Assembly: GCF_003151075.1 (NCBI RefSeq)
Contig: NZ_CP029482.1
Span: 6,076,001 to 6,140,000, forward strand
DNA length: 64,000 bases
Source: Pseudomonas sp. 31-12
GTDB lineage: Bacteria > Pseudomonadota > Gammaproteobacteria > Pseudomonadales > Pseudomonadaceae
Direction of reading: 5' to 3'
Shown: positions 30,012 through 40,817 of the stretch, piece after piece
How the letters are laid out: each line of letters opens with the position of its first letter
Numbering within the stretch: the stretch's first letter is position 1
Notes under the pieces: model-generated
Database searches by the model: none
What the model was told of the DNA's origin: nothing
What the model saw: the letters and a program-made list of their open reading frames with translations, nothing else
Program-made: the position numbers and the translations under genes

Positions 30012-31357
30012 TGCAGCGCCTCGGCGAGTTTGCCGTGCAGGCCGCCGAAGCCGCCGTTGCTCATGATCACCACGTGGGTGCCGGGCTGGGCCTGGCTCTT
30101 CACGCGCTCGATGATACCTTCCAGGGAGTCGCTGACAATCGATGGCACCGTGCACAATGCGGCGGTCGCGCCCAAGTCCCAGCCGAGGTTGGCAGGGGCG
30201 TACCAGATCACTTGATCGGCATCGACCACGCTTTCCGGCAAACCGTCACGGTGAGCGCCGAGCTTCATGGAATTGGAGCGCGGCTCGATGATCGCAATCA
30301 ACGGCGCATCGCCGATGCGTTTGCGCAAGCCGTCGAGGGTCGTCGCAATCGCCGTCGGGTGGTGAGCGAAGTCGTCGTAGATGGTGATGCCGCGAACCTC
30401 GGCGACTTTTTCCATCCGGCGCTTCACGCTTTTGAACGCGCTCAACGCGGCGATGCCCATGGCAGGCACCACGCCGACATGGCGAGCGGCCGCCAATGTG
30501 GCCAGGGCGTTAGCGACGTTGTGCTGGCCGGTCATGTCCCAGTCGACGACGCCTTGGGCCACGCCTTCGAACATCACTTCGAACTTCGAACCGTCTTCGC
30601 TGAGCAGTTTGACCTGCCACTGACCGCCGGCACCGGTGGTTTGCACCGGGGTCCAGCAGCCCATCTCGATGACCCGCTGCAACGCCGGCTCGGTGGTCGG
30701 GTGGATCACCAGGCCTTCGCTCGGGATGGTGCGCACCAAATGGTGGAACTGCCGCTCGATGGCGGGCAAATCCGGGAAAATGTCGGCGTGATCGTATTCC
30801 AGGTTGTTCAGGATCGCCGTGCGCGGACGGTAGTGAACGAACTTGGAGCGCTTGTCGAAGAACGCGCTGTCGTACTCGTCCGCTTCGATGACGAAGAACG
30901 GCGTACCGCCCAGACGCGCTGACACCGAGAAGTTTTGCGGCACGCCGCCGATCAGGAAACCCGGGCTCATGCCCGCGTGCTCCAGGACCCAGGCGAGCAT
31001 GCTGCTGGTGGTGGTTTTGCCATGGGTGCCGGCGACAGCCAGGACCCAGCGACCTTGCAGCACGTGGTCAGCCAGCCATTGCGGGCCGGAGACGTAAGGC
31101 AGGCCTTTGTTGAGCACGTATTCGACGGCCGGGTTGCCGCGGGACATGGCGTTGCCGACCACCACCAGATCCGGCGCCGGATCGAGTTGGGCGGGGTCGT
31201 AGCCTTGGGTCAACTCAATGCCCTGCGCTTCAAGCTGAGTGCTCATCGGCGGATAGACGTTGGCATCGGAGCCCGTCACGTGATGGCCCAGCTCTTTGGC
31301 CAGAACTGCCATCGAACCCATGAAAGTGCCGCAGATACCGAGAATATGAATGTGCAT
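30008..31357 (-). CDS. mpl: UDP-MurNAc:L-Ala-D-Glu-mDAP ligase
   Basis: Murein-recycling ligase that joins recovered tripeptide to UDP-MurNAc. From the ATG at 31357 ([17 protein letters not shown]) it has 449 residues. The Mur-ligase ATP loop is [21 protein letters not shown], with LEYDHADIF and [14 protein letters not shown] further on. The frame continues 18 codons upstream but without homology. With ldcA, mltB, rlpA and dacA it makes this window rich in wall-recycling and remodelling genes. Confidence 0.97.
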   Translation of the reverse strand: MHIHILGICGTFMGSMAVLAKELGHHVTGSDANVYPPMSTQLEAQGIELTQGYDPAQLDPAPDLVVVGNAMSRGNPAVEYVLNKGLPYVSGPQWLADHVLQGRWVLAVAGTHGKTTTSSMLAWVLEHAGMSPGFLIGGVPQNFSVSARLGGTPFFVIEADEYDSAFFDKRSKFVHYRPRTAILNNLEYDHADIFPDLPAIERQFHHLVRTIPSEGLVIHPTTEPALQRVIEMGCWTPVQTTGAGGQWQVKLLSEDGSKFEVMFEGVAQGVVDWDMTGQHNVANALATLAAARHVGVVPAMGIAALSAFKSVKRRMEKVAEVRGITIYDDFAHHPTAIATTLDGLRKRIGDAPLIAIIEPRSNSMKLGAHRDGLPESVVDADQVIWYAPANLGWDLGATAALCTVPSIVSDSLEGIIERVKSQAQPGTHVVIMSNGGFGGLHGKLAEALQ

Positions 31358-31437
31358 AGTCGACCTCGTAAAACATGGCCGCAGGTTAGCGTAGGGAGGA
31401 GAAAATCGCACTCTTTAGCTGATGGTGCCCCGGTCTC

Positions 31438-31570
31438 TGTGGCGAGGGAGCTTGCTCCCGTCCGGCTGCGCAGCAGTCGTAAAACCTGAGTTCGCGATGT
31501 ACCTGATACACCGTAGTTGCAGATTTTTGGGCCGCTTCGCAGCCCAGCGGGAGCAAGCTCCCTCGCCACA
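31438..31570. repeat. REP-type inverted repeat, TGTGGCGAGGG class
   Basis: Facing arms GGGAGCTTGCTCCCG and CGGGAGCAAGCTCCC, about 130 bases overall, with the shared interior CTGCGCAGCAGTCGTAAAACC. It lies between mpl's 5' side and the 3' end of the sigma-54 regulator. Confidence 0.9.
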
Positions 31571-31577
31571 AAAGCCT

Positions 31578-33491
31578 CTAGCGGGCGATTCCGTGTTTGC
31601 GCAGCTTCCGATAGAGGGTGTTACGACTGACGCCAAGCTGTTCGGCGGTATGCGTCATGTGCCAGCGCGTCTGCTCCAGCGCATTAAGCAACGCCAGCCG
31701 CTCTGCATCGTCCAGCGGATATTCGGAGGGCTCTTCGACGGCCACAACCGGCACCGGCCTAGCCTGGCGAATCATCGCCGGCAAATCCTCCAACCCGATC
31801 CGCCCGTCGTCACACAACGCCGCCAAGGTGCGCAGCACATTGCGCAACTGCCGCACGTTCCCCGGCCAGGCGAAGCCCAGCAAGGCTTGCCGGGCCGGCT
31901 CATCGATCAGCACCGTCTCACCGCCCGCCTCTTCGGCCAGCAGGAAATCAAGCAGCTGCGATTTGTCACTGCGCTCACGCAACGCCGGCAACGCAACCTC
32001 CAGCCCATTGAGCCGGTAATACAGGTCCTCGCGGAAGCTACCGTCCTGCACCCGGTCCAGCAAATTACGGTGAGTGGCGCTGATGATCCGCACATTGACC
32101 GCCTCCGGTTCGCCGCCAATCGGCACCACCTGACGATCTTCCAGCACTCTTAGTAGTCGGGTCTGCAACGCCAACGGCATGTCGCCGATTTCATCGAGGA
32201 ACAGCGTGCCGCCGTCCGCCTGCTGCAACTTGCCGCGCATGCCTTCCTTGCGCGCGCCGGTGAAGCTGCCGCCGCGATAACCGAACAGCTCGCTCTCGAT
32301 CAGGCTTTCGGGGATGGCTGCGCAGTTAAGGGCGACGAACGCTTTCTCGGCTCGCTGGCTGGCCTGATGCACGGCTTTGGCAAAGGCCTCTTTGCCGGAA
32401 CCGGTTTCGCCATTGATCAACAGCGGCACGTCTCGCTCGAAGACCCTCAAGGACTTGCGGAAATCTTCCTGCAACGCGGCATCGCCCAGGCAAATGCCCG
32501 ACAGACGCGGACGCTCGGCAATCGCCGGGCTTGGCACCACGGGTACCGGAATGCTGCGCGGCTGCCCGCGCAACAGGGCAAACAGGCTCCGCCCATCGCG
32601 GGTGCGCAATGGCCAACTGGCGCTGGCGTTGACACTGGCTCGACCGAGCAAGTCGTCCAGCGAGCAATCGAAAAACGCCTCGACCGGCTTGCCCAACAAT
32701 CCGCCGCGAATATGCCCCAGCAAGTTCAACGCACTCTGGTTGACCGCACTGATCCGCCCTTCCCCGTCGAATGCCAGCAACCCTTCGCTGAACAGCCCGA
32801 CGGATTCAGCCTGCAAGTGAAAGCGCAGCAGCCATTGATTGTCGAAGTAGCGCAGGAAATAGCAGCTCTCGATCATCTTCGCCGACAGATTGACCAGGGC
32901 CATGGTGTGGAATTGGCTTTGTCGTGAAACCTCGTGACGCGCCGAGGACACGTCAAGCACCGCCAGCAGCTCGCCGTGAGGGTCGAACACCGGGCTCGCC
33001 GAGCACGTCAGGCCCGTGTGGCGGCCGCGAAAGTGTTCATCCTGGTGAATGGTCAGCGACTGGCGCTCCACCAGGCAGGTGCCGATACCGTTGGTGCCTT
33101 CGCAGGCTTCGCTCCAGTCGGCGCCGAGCCACAGGCCTGCGCGTTCGAAGATTTTCCGTTCGGCGGGCGCGGTGACACAGTTGAGGATCACCCCGCGGGC
33201 GTCGGTCAGCAGTACGGCATGCCCGGCGCCGGAGAGTTGCTGATGCAGGCTGGTCATTTCGTTGCCGGCAATGTGCAGCACTTGCTGCAAGCGTTCGCGG
33301 CTTTCGAGCACCCGCCCATGTTCCAGCACCGTCGGCGCCATGGTCAGGGCCGGGTCGAGGTGATAGTCCTCAAGACAGCGCAGCCAGGAACGGGCAATGG
33401 ACGGATCGCTGCCGGGACCGTGCAGGTGGGACTTGCCCTGAGTGACGGTCAAGACTTGCTGGGCATGGCGACTCAAATGGTTGTCGTGCAT
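31578..33491 (-). CDS. eatR: Sigma-54 enhancer-binding regulator, EatR/AcoR type
   Basis: A 637-residue activator of sigma-54 RNA polymerase. The N-terminal about 300 residues are a GAF/PAS-type sensory region (AcoR-like, beginning [16 protein letters not shown]). The AAA+ domain has Walker [10 protein letters not shown], the sigma-54 contact loop GGSFTGA and [11 protein letters not shown] Fis-type helix-turn-helix ([19 protein letters not shown]) ends the protein. It diverges from exaC-eat-eutBC. The PAO1 gene at this locus, eatR, is known to activate ethanolamine catabolism with RpoN, so the symbol is given by position and type. Confidence 0.92.
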   Translation of the reverse strand: MHDNHLSRHAQQVLTVTQGKSHLHGPGSDPSIARSWLRCLEDYHLDPALTMAPTVLEHGRVLESRERLQQVLHIAGNEMTSLHQQLSGAGHAVLLTDARGVILNCVTAPAERKIFERAGLWLGADWSEACEGTNGIGTCLVERQSLTIHQDEHFRGRHTGLTCSASPVFDPHGELLAVLDVSSARHEVSRQSQFHTMALVNLSAKMIESCYFLRYFDNQWLLRFHLQAESVGLFSEGLLAFDGEGRISAVNQSALNLLGHIRGGLLGKPVEAFFDCSLDDLLGRASVNASASWPLRTRDGRSLFALLRGQPRSIPVPVVPSPAIAERPRLSGICLGDAALQEDFRKSLRVFERDVPLLINGETGSGKEAFAKAVHQASQRAEKAFVALNCAAIPESLIESELFGYRGGSFTGARKEGMRGKLQQADGGTLFLDEIGDMPLALQTRLLRVLEDRQVVPIGGEPEAVNVRIISATHRNLLDRVQDGSFREDLYYRLNGLEVALPALRERSDKSQLLDFLLAEEAGGETVLIDEPARQALLGFAWPGNVRQLRNVLRTLAALCDDGRIGLEDLPAMIRQARPVPVVAVEEPSEYPLDDAERLALLNALEQTRWHMTHTAEQLGVSRNTLYRKLRKHGIAR

Positions 33492-33539
33492 TTCTTATTA
33501 TTCTCCCCGAGAGCTAAATACATAGCTTTAGCCACTTCC

Positions 33540-33689
33540 TGTGGCGAGGGGGCTTGCCCCCGTTCGGCTGCGCAGCAGTCGTAAACCCTGAACACGCGGC
33601 ACGTGCCTGCTATATCGAGGTGGCCGGTTTGGGGCCGCTGCGCAGCCCAACGGGGGCAAGCCCCCTCGCCACAAAGCTCCCTCGCCACA
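33540..33689. repeat. REP-type inverted repeat plus extra half-arm
   Basis: A full TGTGGCGAGGG-class element (33540-33673) is followed at once by a second right arm, AGCTCCCTCGCCACA. This suggests a partial duplication or the remnant of a second element. It lies between eatR and the enhancer region. Confidence 0.85.
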
Positions 33690-33766
33690 GAGAAATACCG
33701 GTGCAGTGATTTGTGGCCCAGCATCCTCCAGCCATCGGCGCATTGCAATGCTGGCAAGACCGCCCG

Positions 33767-33827
33767 GTCACAGCTTGTGCCACAAGCGGTACAAAGTGTC
33801 ACAGGGGCTGTACCGAAAGCGTCACAG
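33767..33827 (+). promoter_or_regulatory. Candidate upstream activator (EatR) binding region
   Basis: Three GTCACAG copies (33767, 33798, 33821), a perfect CTTGTG-C-CACAAG palindrome (33774-33786) and CGGTACA/TGTACCG inverted across 15 bases (33787-33815). They lie about 65-125 bases before the -24 element, the usual place for sigma-54 enhancers. Which repeat is bound is not shown by the sequence. Confidence 0.6.
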
Positions 33828-33857
33828 GCGCGGTCCGCCTGTCCGACAAAAACCACG

Positions 33858-33870
33858 CAAGGCCTTGATT
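33858..33870 (-). promoter_or_regulatory. IHF consensus between enhancer and promoter
   Basis: The minus strand reads AATCAAGGCCTTG, an exact match to WATCAANNNNTTR. It sits between the activator repeats and the -24/-12 element, where IHF usually bends DNA at sigma-54 promoters. Confidence 0.6.
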
Positions 33871-33889
33871 TGCCTGACCTGCAGGGCAG

Positions 33890-33905
33890 TGGCCCGACCT
33901 TTGCT
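33890..33905 (+). promoter_or_regulatory. Sigma-54 (-24/-12) promoter of exaC-eat-eutBC
   Basis: TGGCCCGACCTTTGCT matches the TGGCACG-N4-TTGCW consensus with one change. It ends 64 bases before the exaC ATG, leaving a leader of about 50 bases. Confidence 0.85.
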
Positions 33906-33969
33906 CTACGCTTATAGCAGGCGCACATGCGCTCTCCCTTATAAGCACAAAAGCCAAGGAGAAATCACC

Positions 33970-35490
33970 ATGCGTTACGCTCACCCCGGTACTGAAGGCG
34001 CTATCGTTTCGTTCAAGAGCAAATACGGTAACTACATCGGCGGCGAGTTCGTCGCGCCTGTCAAAGGTCAGTACTTCACCAATACCTCGCCAGTGAATGG
34101 CCAACCGATTGCCGAATTCCCGCGGTCCACGGCCGAAGACATCGAAAAGGCCCTGGACGCTGCCCACGCTGCGGCCGATGCCTGGGGCGCCACGTCCGCC
34201 CAGGCGCGCTCGCTGGTGCTGCTGAAAATCGCCGACCGCATCGAACAGAACCTCGAAGTCCTGGCAATCACCGAATCCTGGGACAACGGCAAAGCCGTGC
34301 GTGAAACCCTCAACGCTGACATTCCGCTGGCCGCTGACCATTTCCGTTACTTCGCCGGTTGCATCCGCGCTCAGGAAGGCAGCGCCGCCGAGATCGATGG
34401 CAACACCGTGGCTTATCACATCCACGAACCGCTGGGCGTGGTCGGGCAGATCATCCCGTGGAACTTCCCGATTCTGATGGCGGCGTGGAAACTCGCCCCG
34501 GCCCTGGCTGCCGGTAATTGCGTGGTGCTCAAGCCGGCCGAGCAGACGCCACTGGGCATCACCGTGCTGATGGAACTGATCGGCGACCTGCTGCCGCCAG
34601 GCGTGCTCAACGTCGTGCAAGGTTTCGGCAAAGAAGCCGGCGAAGCGTTGGCCACCAGCAAACGCATCGCCAAGATCGCCTTCACCGGCTCGACCCCGGT
34701 CGGCTCGCACATCATGAAATGCGCCGCTGAAAACATCATTCCGTCCACCGTGGAGCTGGGTGGCAAGTCGCCAAACATCTTCTTCGCCGACATCATGCAA
34801 GCTGAAGAGACCTTCATCGAAAAAGCCGCCGAAGGACTGGTGCTGGCGTTCTTCAACCAGGGCGAAGTCTGCACCTGCCCATCCCGTGCATTGGTGCAAG
34901 AGTCGATCTACGACGACTTCATGAAAGTGGTGATGAAGAAAGTCCTGTCGATCAAGCGTGGCGACCCGCTGGACACCGACACCATGGTCGGCGCCCAGGC
35001 GTCCGAGCAGCAATTCGACAAAATCCTTTCGTACCTGGAAATCGCCAAGGGCGAAGGCGCCGAGCTGCTAACCGGCGGCAAGGTGGAAAAACTCGAGGGC
35101 AACCTGGCGACCGGGTATTACATCCAGCCGACCCTGCTCAAGGGCACCAACAAAATGCGTGTGTTCCAGGAAGAAATCTTTGGCCCGGTGGTGAGCATCA
35201 CCACGTTCAAGGACGAAGCCGAAGCCCTGGCCATCGCCAACGACACCGAGTTCGGCCTGGGTGCCGGCCTCTGGACCCGTGACATCAACCGCGCCTACCG
35301 CATGGGCCGCGCCATCAAGGCCGGTCGTGTGTGGACCAACTGCTACCACCTGTACCCGGCGCATGCCGCGTTCGGCGGTTACAAAAAGTCCGGCGTCGGT
35401 CGTGAAACCCACAAAATGATGCTCGACCACTATCAGCAGACCAAAAACCTGCTGGTGAGCTACGACATCAATCCGTTGGGCTTCTTCTAA
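33970..35490 (+). CDS. exaC: NAD-dependent aldehyde dehydrogenase (ExaC type)
   Basis: Oxidises acetaldehyde released from ethanolamine to acetate. From the ATG at 33970 (AAGGAG 9 bases upstream) it has 506 residues. ALDH signatures are [21 protein letters not shown], the catalytic Glu in [14 protein letters not shown] and the catalytic Cys in [13 protein letters not shown]. The long open frame further upstream crosses the promoter and is not coding. The PAO1 gene at this place (PA4022) is also described as hydrazone dehydrogenase. It leads the ethanolamine operon. Confidence 0.95.
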   Translation: MRYAHPGTEGAIVSFKSKYGNYIGGEFVAPVKGQYFTNTSPVNGQPIAEFPRSTAEDIEKALDAAHAAADAWGATSAQARSLVLLKIADRIEQNLEVLAITESWDNGKAVRETLNADIPLAADHFRYFAGCIRAQEGSAAEIDGNTVAYHIHEPLGVVGQIIPWNFPILMAAWKLAPALAAGNCVVLKPAEQTPLGITVLMELIGDLLPPGVLNVVQGFGKEAGEALATSKRIAKIAFTGSTPVGSHIMKCAAENIIPSTVELGGKSPNIFFADIMQAEETFIEKAAEGLVLAFFNQGEVCTCPSRALVQESIYDDFMKVVMKKVLSIKRGDPLDTDTMVGAQASEQQFDKILSYLEIAKGEGAELLTGGKVEKLEGNLATGYYIQPTLLKGTNKMRVFQEEIFGPVVSITTFKDEAEALAIANDTEFGLGAGLWTRDINRAYRMGRAIKAGRVWTNCYHLYPAHAAFGGYKKSGVGRETHKMMLDHYQQTKNLLVSYDINPLGFF

Positions 35491-35504
35491 ACCGTCTGTC
35501 GCAG

Positions 35505-35536
35505 GCAAGCCACTCTCCTTGAGGGAGTGAGCTTGC
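35505..35536 (+). other. Hairpin between exaC and eat
   Basis: GCAAGCCACTCTCC and GGGAGTGAGCTTGC form an imperfect stem 15 bases after the exaC stop. It resembles a worn REP element and may tune downstream expression. Confidence 0.45.
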
Positions 35537-35606
35537 TTGCACATCGGGCCTTCGTGCCAACCCGGCAATCACGCCGGTCAAAAACAATAAGAACAGGTGA
35601 ACCCCT

Positions 35607-37055
35607 ATGCCTAGCGATCAAGCCAGCGTGCAGCCGGCTACCTCCTCGGTCGACTTTGAAAAAGTTGGCTCCGACTATTTCCAGCAACGGGAACTGAAAA
35701 AAGGTGCAGCAGGCTGGGTCCTGCTGGTGGGTCTTGGCGTGGCCTACGTCATCTCCGGCGATTACGCGGGTTGGAACTTCGGCCTGGCCCAGGGTGGCTG
35801 GGGCGGCATGTTTCTCGCCACGTTGCTGATGGCGACCATGTACCTGTGCATGTGTTTCTCCTTGGCGGAACTGTCTTCCATGATTCCTACTGCGGGTGGC
35901 GGCTACGGTTTTGCCCGTAGCGCATTCGGGCCGTGGGGCGGCTTTCTGACCGGGACCGCAATCCTGATCGAATACGCCATCGCCCCGGCGGCGATCGCGG
36001 TGTTTATCGGCGCCTATTGCGAGTCACTGTTCGGTATCGGTGGCTGGATGATTTACCTGGCGTTCTACATCATCTTTATCGCCATTCACATTTTCGGGGT
36101 CGGCGAAGCCCTGAAATTGATGTTCGTCATCACCGCCATCGCCGCCCTGGCACTGGGCGTGTTTCTGGTGGCGATGGTGCCGCACTTCAACGTCGCCAAT
36201 CTGCTCGACATCCCGGTGACTGAGGCCAAGGGCGCCAGCAGCTTCCTGCCCTTCGGCTACGTCGGCGTGTGGGCGGCAATTCCTTACGCGATCTGGTTCT
36301 TCCTTGCTGTCGAGGGCGTGCCGTTGGCAGCAGAAGAAACCAAAAACCCGAAACGCGACCTGCCCCGCGGATTGATCGGCGCCATGCTGGTGCTGGTGAG
36401 CTTTGCCCTGCTGATTCTGGTCATCGGCCCGGGCGGTGCGGGCGCCAATGCGCTGCTGACCTCGGGTAATCCGTTGGTCGAAGCATTGAGCAAGGCCTAT
36501 GGCGGCTCGACCTGGATGGGCCACTTCGTCAATCTGGTGGGTCTGGCGGGTCTGATTGCCAGTTTCTTCTCGATCATCTACGCCTACTCGCGGCAGATCT
36601 TCGCGCTGTCCCGCGCCGGCTACCTGCCGCGCAAACTGTCAGAAACCAACAAGAGCAAGGCCCCCGTACTGGCACTGATTATTCCTGGCATCATCGGATT
36701 CGGCTTGTCGCTGACAGGTCAAGGCGACCTGCTGATTCTGGTAGCAGTGTTCGGCGCGACCATTTCCTACGTCCTGATGATGGCGGCGCACATCACACTG
36801 CGCATTCGGCGCCCCAAAATGGATCGCCCATATCGCACGCCCGGCGGTATCTTCACCTCCGGCGTAGCGTTGGTGCTGGCTTGCATCGCCGTAGTAGCGG
36901 GTTTTCTGGTAGACCCTCGCGTGGTGATTGGCGCTGCGATCATCTATGGAGTGTTAATTGCTTACTTTGCTTTCTACAGTCGGCATCACTTGGTAGCAGG
37001 CACGCCCGAAGAAGAATTCGCGGCCATTCAGAACGCTGAAAAAGCCCTGCACTAA
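35607..37055 (+). CDS. eat: Ethanolamine permease (APC superfamily)
   Basis: A 482-residue inner-membrane permease with about twelve hydrophobic spans. APC-type features include GVAYVISGDYAGWNFGLAQGGWGGM in span 1-2, ELSSMIPTAGGGYGFARSAFGPWGGF, and the AVEGVPLAAEETKNPKRDLPRG loop near residue 240. It sits between exaC and eutB, which fixes the substrate by context. It corresponds to the eutP/eat gene of other Pseudomonas. AGGTG lies before the ATG. Confidence 0.94.
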   Translation: MPSDQASVQPATSSVDFEKVGSDYFQQRELKKGAAGWVLLVGLGVAYVISGDYAGWNFGLAQGGWGGMFLATLLMATMYLCMCFSLAELSSMIPTAGGGYGFARSAFGPWGGFLTGTAILIEYAIAPAAIAVFIGAYCESLFGIGGWMIYLAFYIIFIAIHIFGVGEALKLMFVITAIAALALGVFLVAMVPHFNVANLLDIPVTEAKGASSFLPFGYVGVWAAIPYAIWFFLAVEGVPLAAEETKNPKRDLPRGLIGAMLVLVSFALLILVIGPGGAGANALLTSGNPLVEALSKAYGGSTWMGHFVNLVGLAGLIASFFSIIYAYSRQIFALSRAGYLPRKLSETNKSKAPVLALIIPGIIGFGLSLTGQGDLLILVAVFGATISYVLMMAAHITLRIRRPKMDRPYRTPGGIFTSGVALVLACIAVVAGFLVDPRVVIGAAIIYGVLIAYFAFYSRHHLVAGTPEEEFAAIQNAEKALH

Positions 37056-37106
37056 CGGCCAGAAATCGCGGCGCAGGCCCTGTCTGCGCCGTCACGGAGA
37101 ATCTGT

Positions 37107-38501
37107 ATGGCAAGTTTTGCTCAAACGATCGGCGCCCAGACCTACCGCTTCGCGAGCCTCAAGGACGTCATGGCCAAGGCCAGTCCGGCGCGCTCCGGGG
37201 ACTTTCTGGCCGGCGTCGCCGCCCTCAACGACGGCGAGCGTGTGGCCGCACAAATGGCCCTGGCTGACATCCCCCTGAGCCATTTCCTGCAGGAAGTACT
37301 GATTCCTTACGAAGCCGATGAAGTCACCCGACTGATCATCGACACTCACGACAAACAAGCCTTCGCCGCCGTCAGCCATCTCACCGTCGGCGGGTTCCGC
37401 GACTGGCTGCTCAGCGATGCGGCCGACGAACAGAGCCTGCGCGCCCTCGCTCCCGGCCTGACCCCGGAAATGGTTGCCGCCGTGTCGAAGATCATGCGCG
37501 TGCAGGATCTGGTACTGGTGTCGCAAAAGATCCGCGTGGTCACGAAATTCCGCGGCACCATGGGTTTGCGCGGGCGACTGTCCACGCGCCTGCAACCCAA
37601 TCACCCCACCGACGAACCGGCCGGCATTGCGGCGAGCATTCTCGACGGCCTGTTGTACGGCAACGGCGACGCGATGATCGGCATCAACCCGGCCACCGAC
37701 AGCATCGCGTCGATCTGCGCCATGCTGGAAATGCTCGACGCGATCATCCAGCGCTACGAAATTCCGACCCAGGCCTGCGTGCTGACCCACGTCACGACCT
37801 CCATCGAGGCGATCAATCGCGGTGTTCCGCTGGATCTGGTGTTCCAGTCGATCGCCGGCACTGAAGCGGCGAACGCCAGTTTCGGCATCAACCTGAATGT
37901 CCTGCAGGAAGGTTATGACGCCGGCCTGAGCCTGAATCGCGGCACTCTGGGCCAGAACCTGATGTATTTCGAGACCGGCCAGGGCAGTGCCCTGTCGGCC
38001 AACGCCCACCATGGCATCGATCAACAGACCTGCGAAACCCGCGCCTACGCCGTGGCGCGCCATTTCAAACCGTTTTTGGTCAACACCGTCGTAGGATTTA
38101 TCGGCCCGGAATACCTCTACAACGGCAAACAGATCATCCGCGCAGGTCTCGAAGACCACTTCTGCGGCAAGCTGTTGGGCGTGCCGATGGGTTGCGACAT
38201 CTGCTACACCAATCACGCCGAAGCCGATCAGGACGACATGGACACCCTGCTGACCCTGCTGGGCGTGGCCGGGATCAACTTCATCATGGGCATCCCGGGC
38301 TCTGACGACATCATGCTCAACTACCAGACCACCTCGTTCCACGACGCCCTTTACGCCCGCCAGACCCTGGGCCTGAAACCGGCGCCGGAGTACGAACAGT
38401 GGCTGGCAAAAATGGGCATCCTGACGCAGGCGGACGGCAAGATTCACTTCGGCGACAAGCTGCCGCCGGCCTTCCGCCAAGCAATGGCGCAACTGGGATG
38501 A
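37107..38501 (+). CDS. eutB: Ethanolamine ammonia-lyase large subunit
   Basis: Catalytic subunit of the adenosylcobalamin-dependent lyase that splits ethanolamine into acetaldehyde and ammonia, 464 residues. Family motifs include [69 protein letters not shown] and [12 protein letters not shown]. It overlaps eutC as ATGA. No microcompartment genes and no eutA reactivase are present in the window. Confidence 0.98.
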   Translation: MASFAQTIGAQTYRFASLKDVMAKASPARSGDFLAGVAALNDGERVAAQMALADIPLSHFLQEVLIPYEADEVTRLIIDTHDKQAFAAVSHLTVGGFRDWLLSDAADEQSLRALAPGLTPEMVAAVSKIMRVQDLVLVSQKIRVVTKFRGTMGLRGRLSTRLQPNHPTDEPAGIAASILDGLLYGNGDAMIGINPATDSIASICAMLEMLDAIIQRYEIPTQACVLTHVTTSIEAINRGVPLDLVFQSIAGTEAANASFGINLNVLQEGYDAGLSLNRGTLGQNLMYFETGQGSALSANAHHGIDQQTCETRAYAVARHFKPFLVNTVVGFIGPEYLYNGKQIIRAGLEDHFCGKLLGVPMGCDICYTNHAEADQDDMDTLLTLLGVAGINFIMGIPGSDDIMLNYQTTSFHDALYARQTLGLKPAPEYEQWLAKMGILTQADGKIHFGDKLPPAFRQAMAQLG

Positions 38502-39334
38502 GTGTTGAAATGGATAAACCACCTGTTGATCCTGAGAATCCGCTATTGGAACTGCGTCGCCTGACCCCGGCGCGGATTGCCCTGGGCCGCACCGGCACCA
38601 GCATGCCGACCCGTGCGCAACTGGATTTCCAGTTCGCCCACGCTCAGGCCCGGGACGCGGTGCACTTGCCGTTCGATCACGCTGGACTCAGCTCACAACT
38701 GGCCAAGGCCGGGCGTGAGAGTTTGCTGCTGCACAGTGCCGCCACGAACCGGGACACTTACCTGCAGCGGCCCGATCTGGGGCGAAAGTTGAGTGATGAG
38801 TCGGCGCAGACCCTGCGCGAGTACGCGCTGGCCAAACCGGGCGGTGTGGACCTCGTGATCGTGGTCGCCGATGGCTTGTCGGCGCTGGCCGTTCATCGCC
38901 ATACCTTGCCGTTTCTGGCGCGGATGCAAGAGCAGATCGAGGCTGAAGGCTGGTCCGTTTCGCCGGTGGTGCTGGTGGAGCAAGGCCGGGTCGCCGTGGC
39001 CGACGAGATTGGCGAATTGCTCGGCGCAAAAATGGTGGTGATCCTGATCGGTGAACGCCCCGGCCTCAGTTCGCCGGACAGCCTGGGGTTATATTTCACC
39101 TACAATCCAAAGGTCGGGCTGACGGACGCCTACCGCAATTGCATCTCCAATGTCCGGCTCGAGGGCTTGAGCTACGGCATGGCGGCACACCGTTTGCTGT
39201 ACCTGATGCGCGAGGCTTGCCGCCGGCAGCTGTCGGGAGTCAATCTGAAGGACGAAGCCCAGGTTCAGACGCTGGAGTCGGACGCAGGTGCAGACATGAA
39301 AGGTAATTTCCTACTGAGCCCGCCGAATGCCTGA
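38498..39334 (+). CDS. eutC: Ethanolamine ammonia-lyase small subunit
   Basis: Small subunit that helps form the B12 site of ethanolamine ammonia-lyase. From the ATG at 38498, which overlaps the eutB stop, it has 278 residues; a second in-frame ATG lies at 38510. Family features: [62 protein letters not shown] and [20 protein letters not shown]. It ends the ethanolamine unit. Confidence 0.97.
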   Translation: MSVEMDKPPVDPENPLLELRRLTPARIALGRTGTSMPTRAQLDFQFAHAQARDAVHLPFDHAGLSSQLAKAGRESLLLHSAATNRDTYLQRPDLGRKLSDESAQTLREYALAKPGGVDLVIVVADGLSALAVHRHTLPFLARMQEQIEAEGWSVSPVVLVEQGRVAVADEIGELLGAKMVVILIGERPGLSSPDSLGLYFTYNPKVGLTDAYRNCISNVRLEGLSYGMAAHRLLYLMREACRRQLSGVNLKDEAQVQTLESDAGADMKGNFLLSPPNA

Positions 39335-39454
39335 ACCGTTTCCGCATTGCGTTTCTGTTCCGGTTTCAGGCAGGATCGATGCACGGCTGCCCGAGTGAAG
39401 AACCGTTCGCCGTCAGAGCACGTGAAGACAGCCACTTGAAGACGAGACCTATCG

Positions 39455-39913
39455 ATGCGGATTATTCAAGCGACCCTCGAACACCTGGACCTGCTGACCC
39501 CGTTGTTCGTCAAATATCGCGAGTTTTATGGCTCCCTGGCGTATCCGGACTCGTCCCGGGCGTTCCTTGAGAAACGCCTGCGACGCAAGGAATCGGTGAT
39601 TTACCTGGCGCTGGCCGATGGCGACGACAAACTGATGGGTTTCTGTCAGTTGTACCCGAGCTTTTCGTCCCTTTCGCTCAAACGCGTGTGGATCCTCAAC
39701 GACATCTACGTCGCCGAAGACGCCCGCCGCCAATTGGTGGCCGACAACCTGATCCGCACCGCGAAGAAAATGGCCAAGGAAACCAATGCCGTGCGCATGC
39801 GCGTTTCCACCAGCAGCAATAACGAAGTGGCGCAGAAAACCTACGAATCCATCGGGTTCAAGGAAGACACCGAGTTCAAGAACTACGTGTTGCCGATCAG
39901 CGACGAGCTCTGA
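39455..39913 (+). CDS. GNAT family N-acetyltransferase
   Basis: A 152-residue protein with the Gcn5-related acetyltransferase fold. It has WILNDIYVAEDARRQLVADNLI (acetyl-CoA loop region) and the C-terminal NEVAQKTYESIGFKED. The acceptor is unknown. It lies 120 bases after eutC, and PAO1 has an acetyltransferase at the same place. A strong hairpin (39925-39960) follows, so it probably closes the transcript. Confidence 0.9.
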   Translation: MRIIQATLEHLDLLTPLFVKYREFYGSLAYPDSSRAFLEKRLRRKESVIYLALADGDDKLMGFCQLYPSFSSLSLKRVWILNDIYVAEDARRQLVADNLIRTAKKMAKETNAVRMRVSTSSNNEVAQKTYESIGFKEDTEFKNYVLPISDEL

Positions 39914-39924
39914 TGCCTGCCGGC

Positions 39925-39960
39925 TTCTGTGATGAGGGATCGTTCGCCCTCATCACAGAA
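39925..39960 (+). terminator. Strong hairpin after the acetyltransferase gene
   Basis: TTCTGTGATGAGGG pairs perfectly with CCCTCATCACAGAA over 14 bp with an 8-base loop, 11 bases after the stop. GGGTTATTTATT follows. This is a weak U-rich tract, so termination is likely but not certain. Confidence 0.65.
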
Positions 39961-40044
39961 GGGTTATTTATTGTCACCAGTCTTCCGGCCGCGCCATAGA
40001 CATCCCCCGCTACAATCTCGACGCGCGTTTCACCACTCAGCCCG

Positions 40045-40050
40045 TATAAT
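40045..40050 (+). promoter_or_regulatory. Candidate -10 box (TATAAT) before the dedA-mtfA pair
   Basis: An exact TATAAT lies 104 bases before the DedA ATG. No good -35 was seen at 16-18 bases, so support is limited to the -10. Confidence 0.4.
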
Positions 40051-40154
40051 GCCGGCCTTTTCGGCTTGTAAGAAAAACTACACTCCTCTGTAGGCTTTCG
40101 CGAAGTCATCCGCACAGGCCCGCAGAGTCCGGCCGTCACCACAGGTGCCCCTCC

Positions 40155-40811
40155 ATGGATTTCAACCCGATCGACCTTATCCTGCATCTCGATGTTTACC
40201 TCGACTTGCTGGTGAACAACTACGGGCCATGGATCTACGCCATCCTGTTTCTGGTGATCTTCTGCGAAACCGGCCTGGTGGTAATGCCCTTCCTGCCGGG
40301 CGATTCCCTGTTGTTCATCGCTGGCGCCGTAGCGGCCGGCGGCGGCATGGACCCGGTATTACTGGGAGGCCTGTTGATGCTGGCGGCGATCCTCGGTGAC
40401 AGCACCAACTACGTCATCGGCCGAACCGCGGGCGAACGTTTGTTCAGCAACCCGAACTCGAAAATCTTCCGTCGCGACTACCTGCAACAGACCCACGACT
40501 TCTATGACAAGCACGGCGGCAAGACCGTGACCCTGGCGCGCTTCCTGCCGATCATCCGCACCTTTGCACCGTTCGTCGCCGGCGTCGCCAAAATGCCTTA
40601 CCCGCGTTTTTTTGCCTTTAGCGTCCTCGGCACCATTCTGTGGGTCGGCGGCCTGGTGACCCTGGGTTACTTCTTCGGCAACGTACCGTTCATCAAGAAA
40701 AACCTTTCGCTGCTGGTGGTGGCCATCATCCTGCTGTCGCTGGTGCCGATGATCATCGGCGTGGTCCGCAGTCGCTTCGGCAACGCCGCGTCCAAAACCC
40801 AATCGCGCTGA
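40155..40811 (+). CDS. DedA family membrane protein
   Basis: A 218-residue inner-membrane protein of the DedA/VTT family, members of which flip undecaprenyl phosphate and support proton-motive force and antimicrobial resistance. Conserved points are the acidic FCETGLVVMPFLPGDSLLF loop, GDSTNYVIGRTAG, the Arg-Pro pattern ARFLPIIRTFAPFVAGVAKMPYPRF and C-terminal spans. It lies 6 bases before mtfA. A second DedA domain occurs in the fusion at 22.8 kb. Confidence 0.94.
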   Translation: MDFNPIDLILHLDVYLDLLVNNYGPWIYAILFLVIFCETGLVVMPFLPGDSLLFIAGAVAAGGGMDPVLLGGLLMLAAILGDSTNYVIGRTAGERLFSNPNSKIFRRDYLQQTHDFYDKHGGKTVTLARFLPIIRTFAPFVAGVAKMPYPRFFAFSVLGTILWVGGLVTLGYFFGNVPFIKKNLSLLVVAIILLSLVPMIIGVVRSRFGNAASKTQSR

Positions 40812-40817
40812 CTCGCG

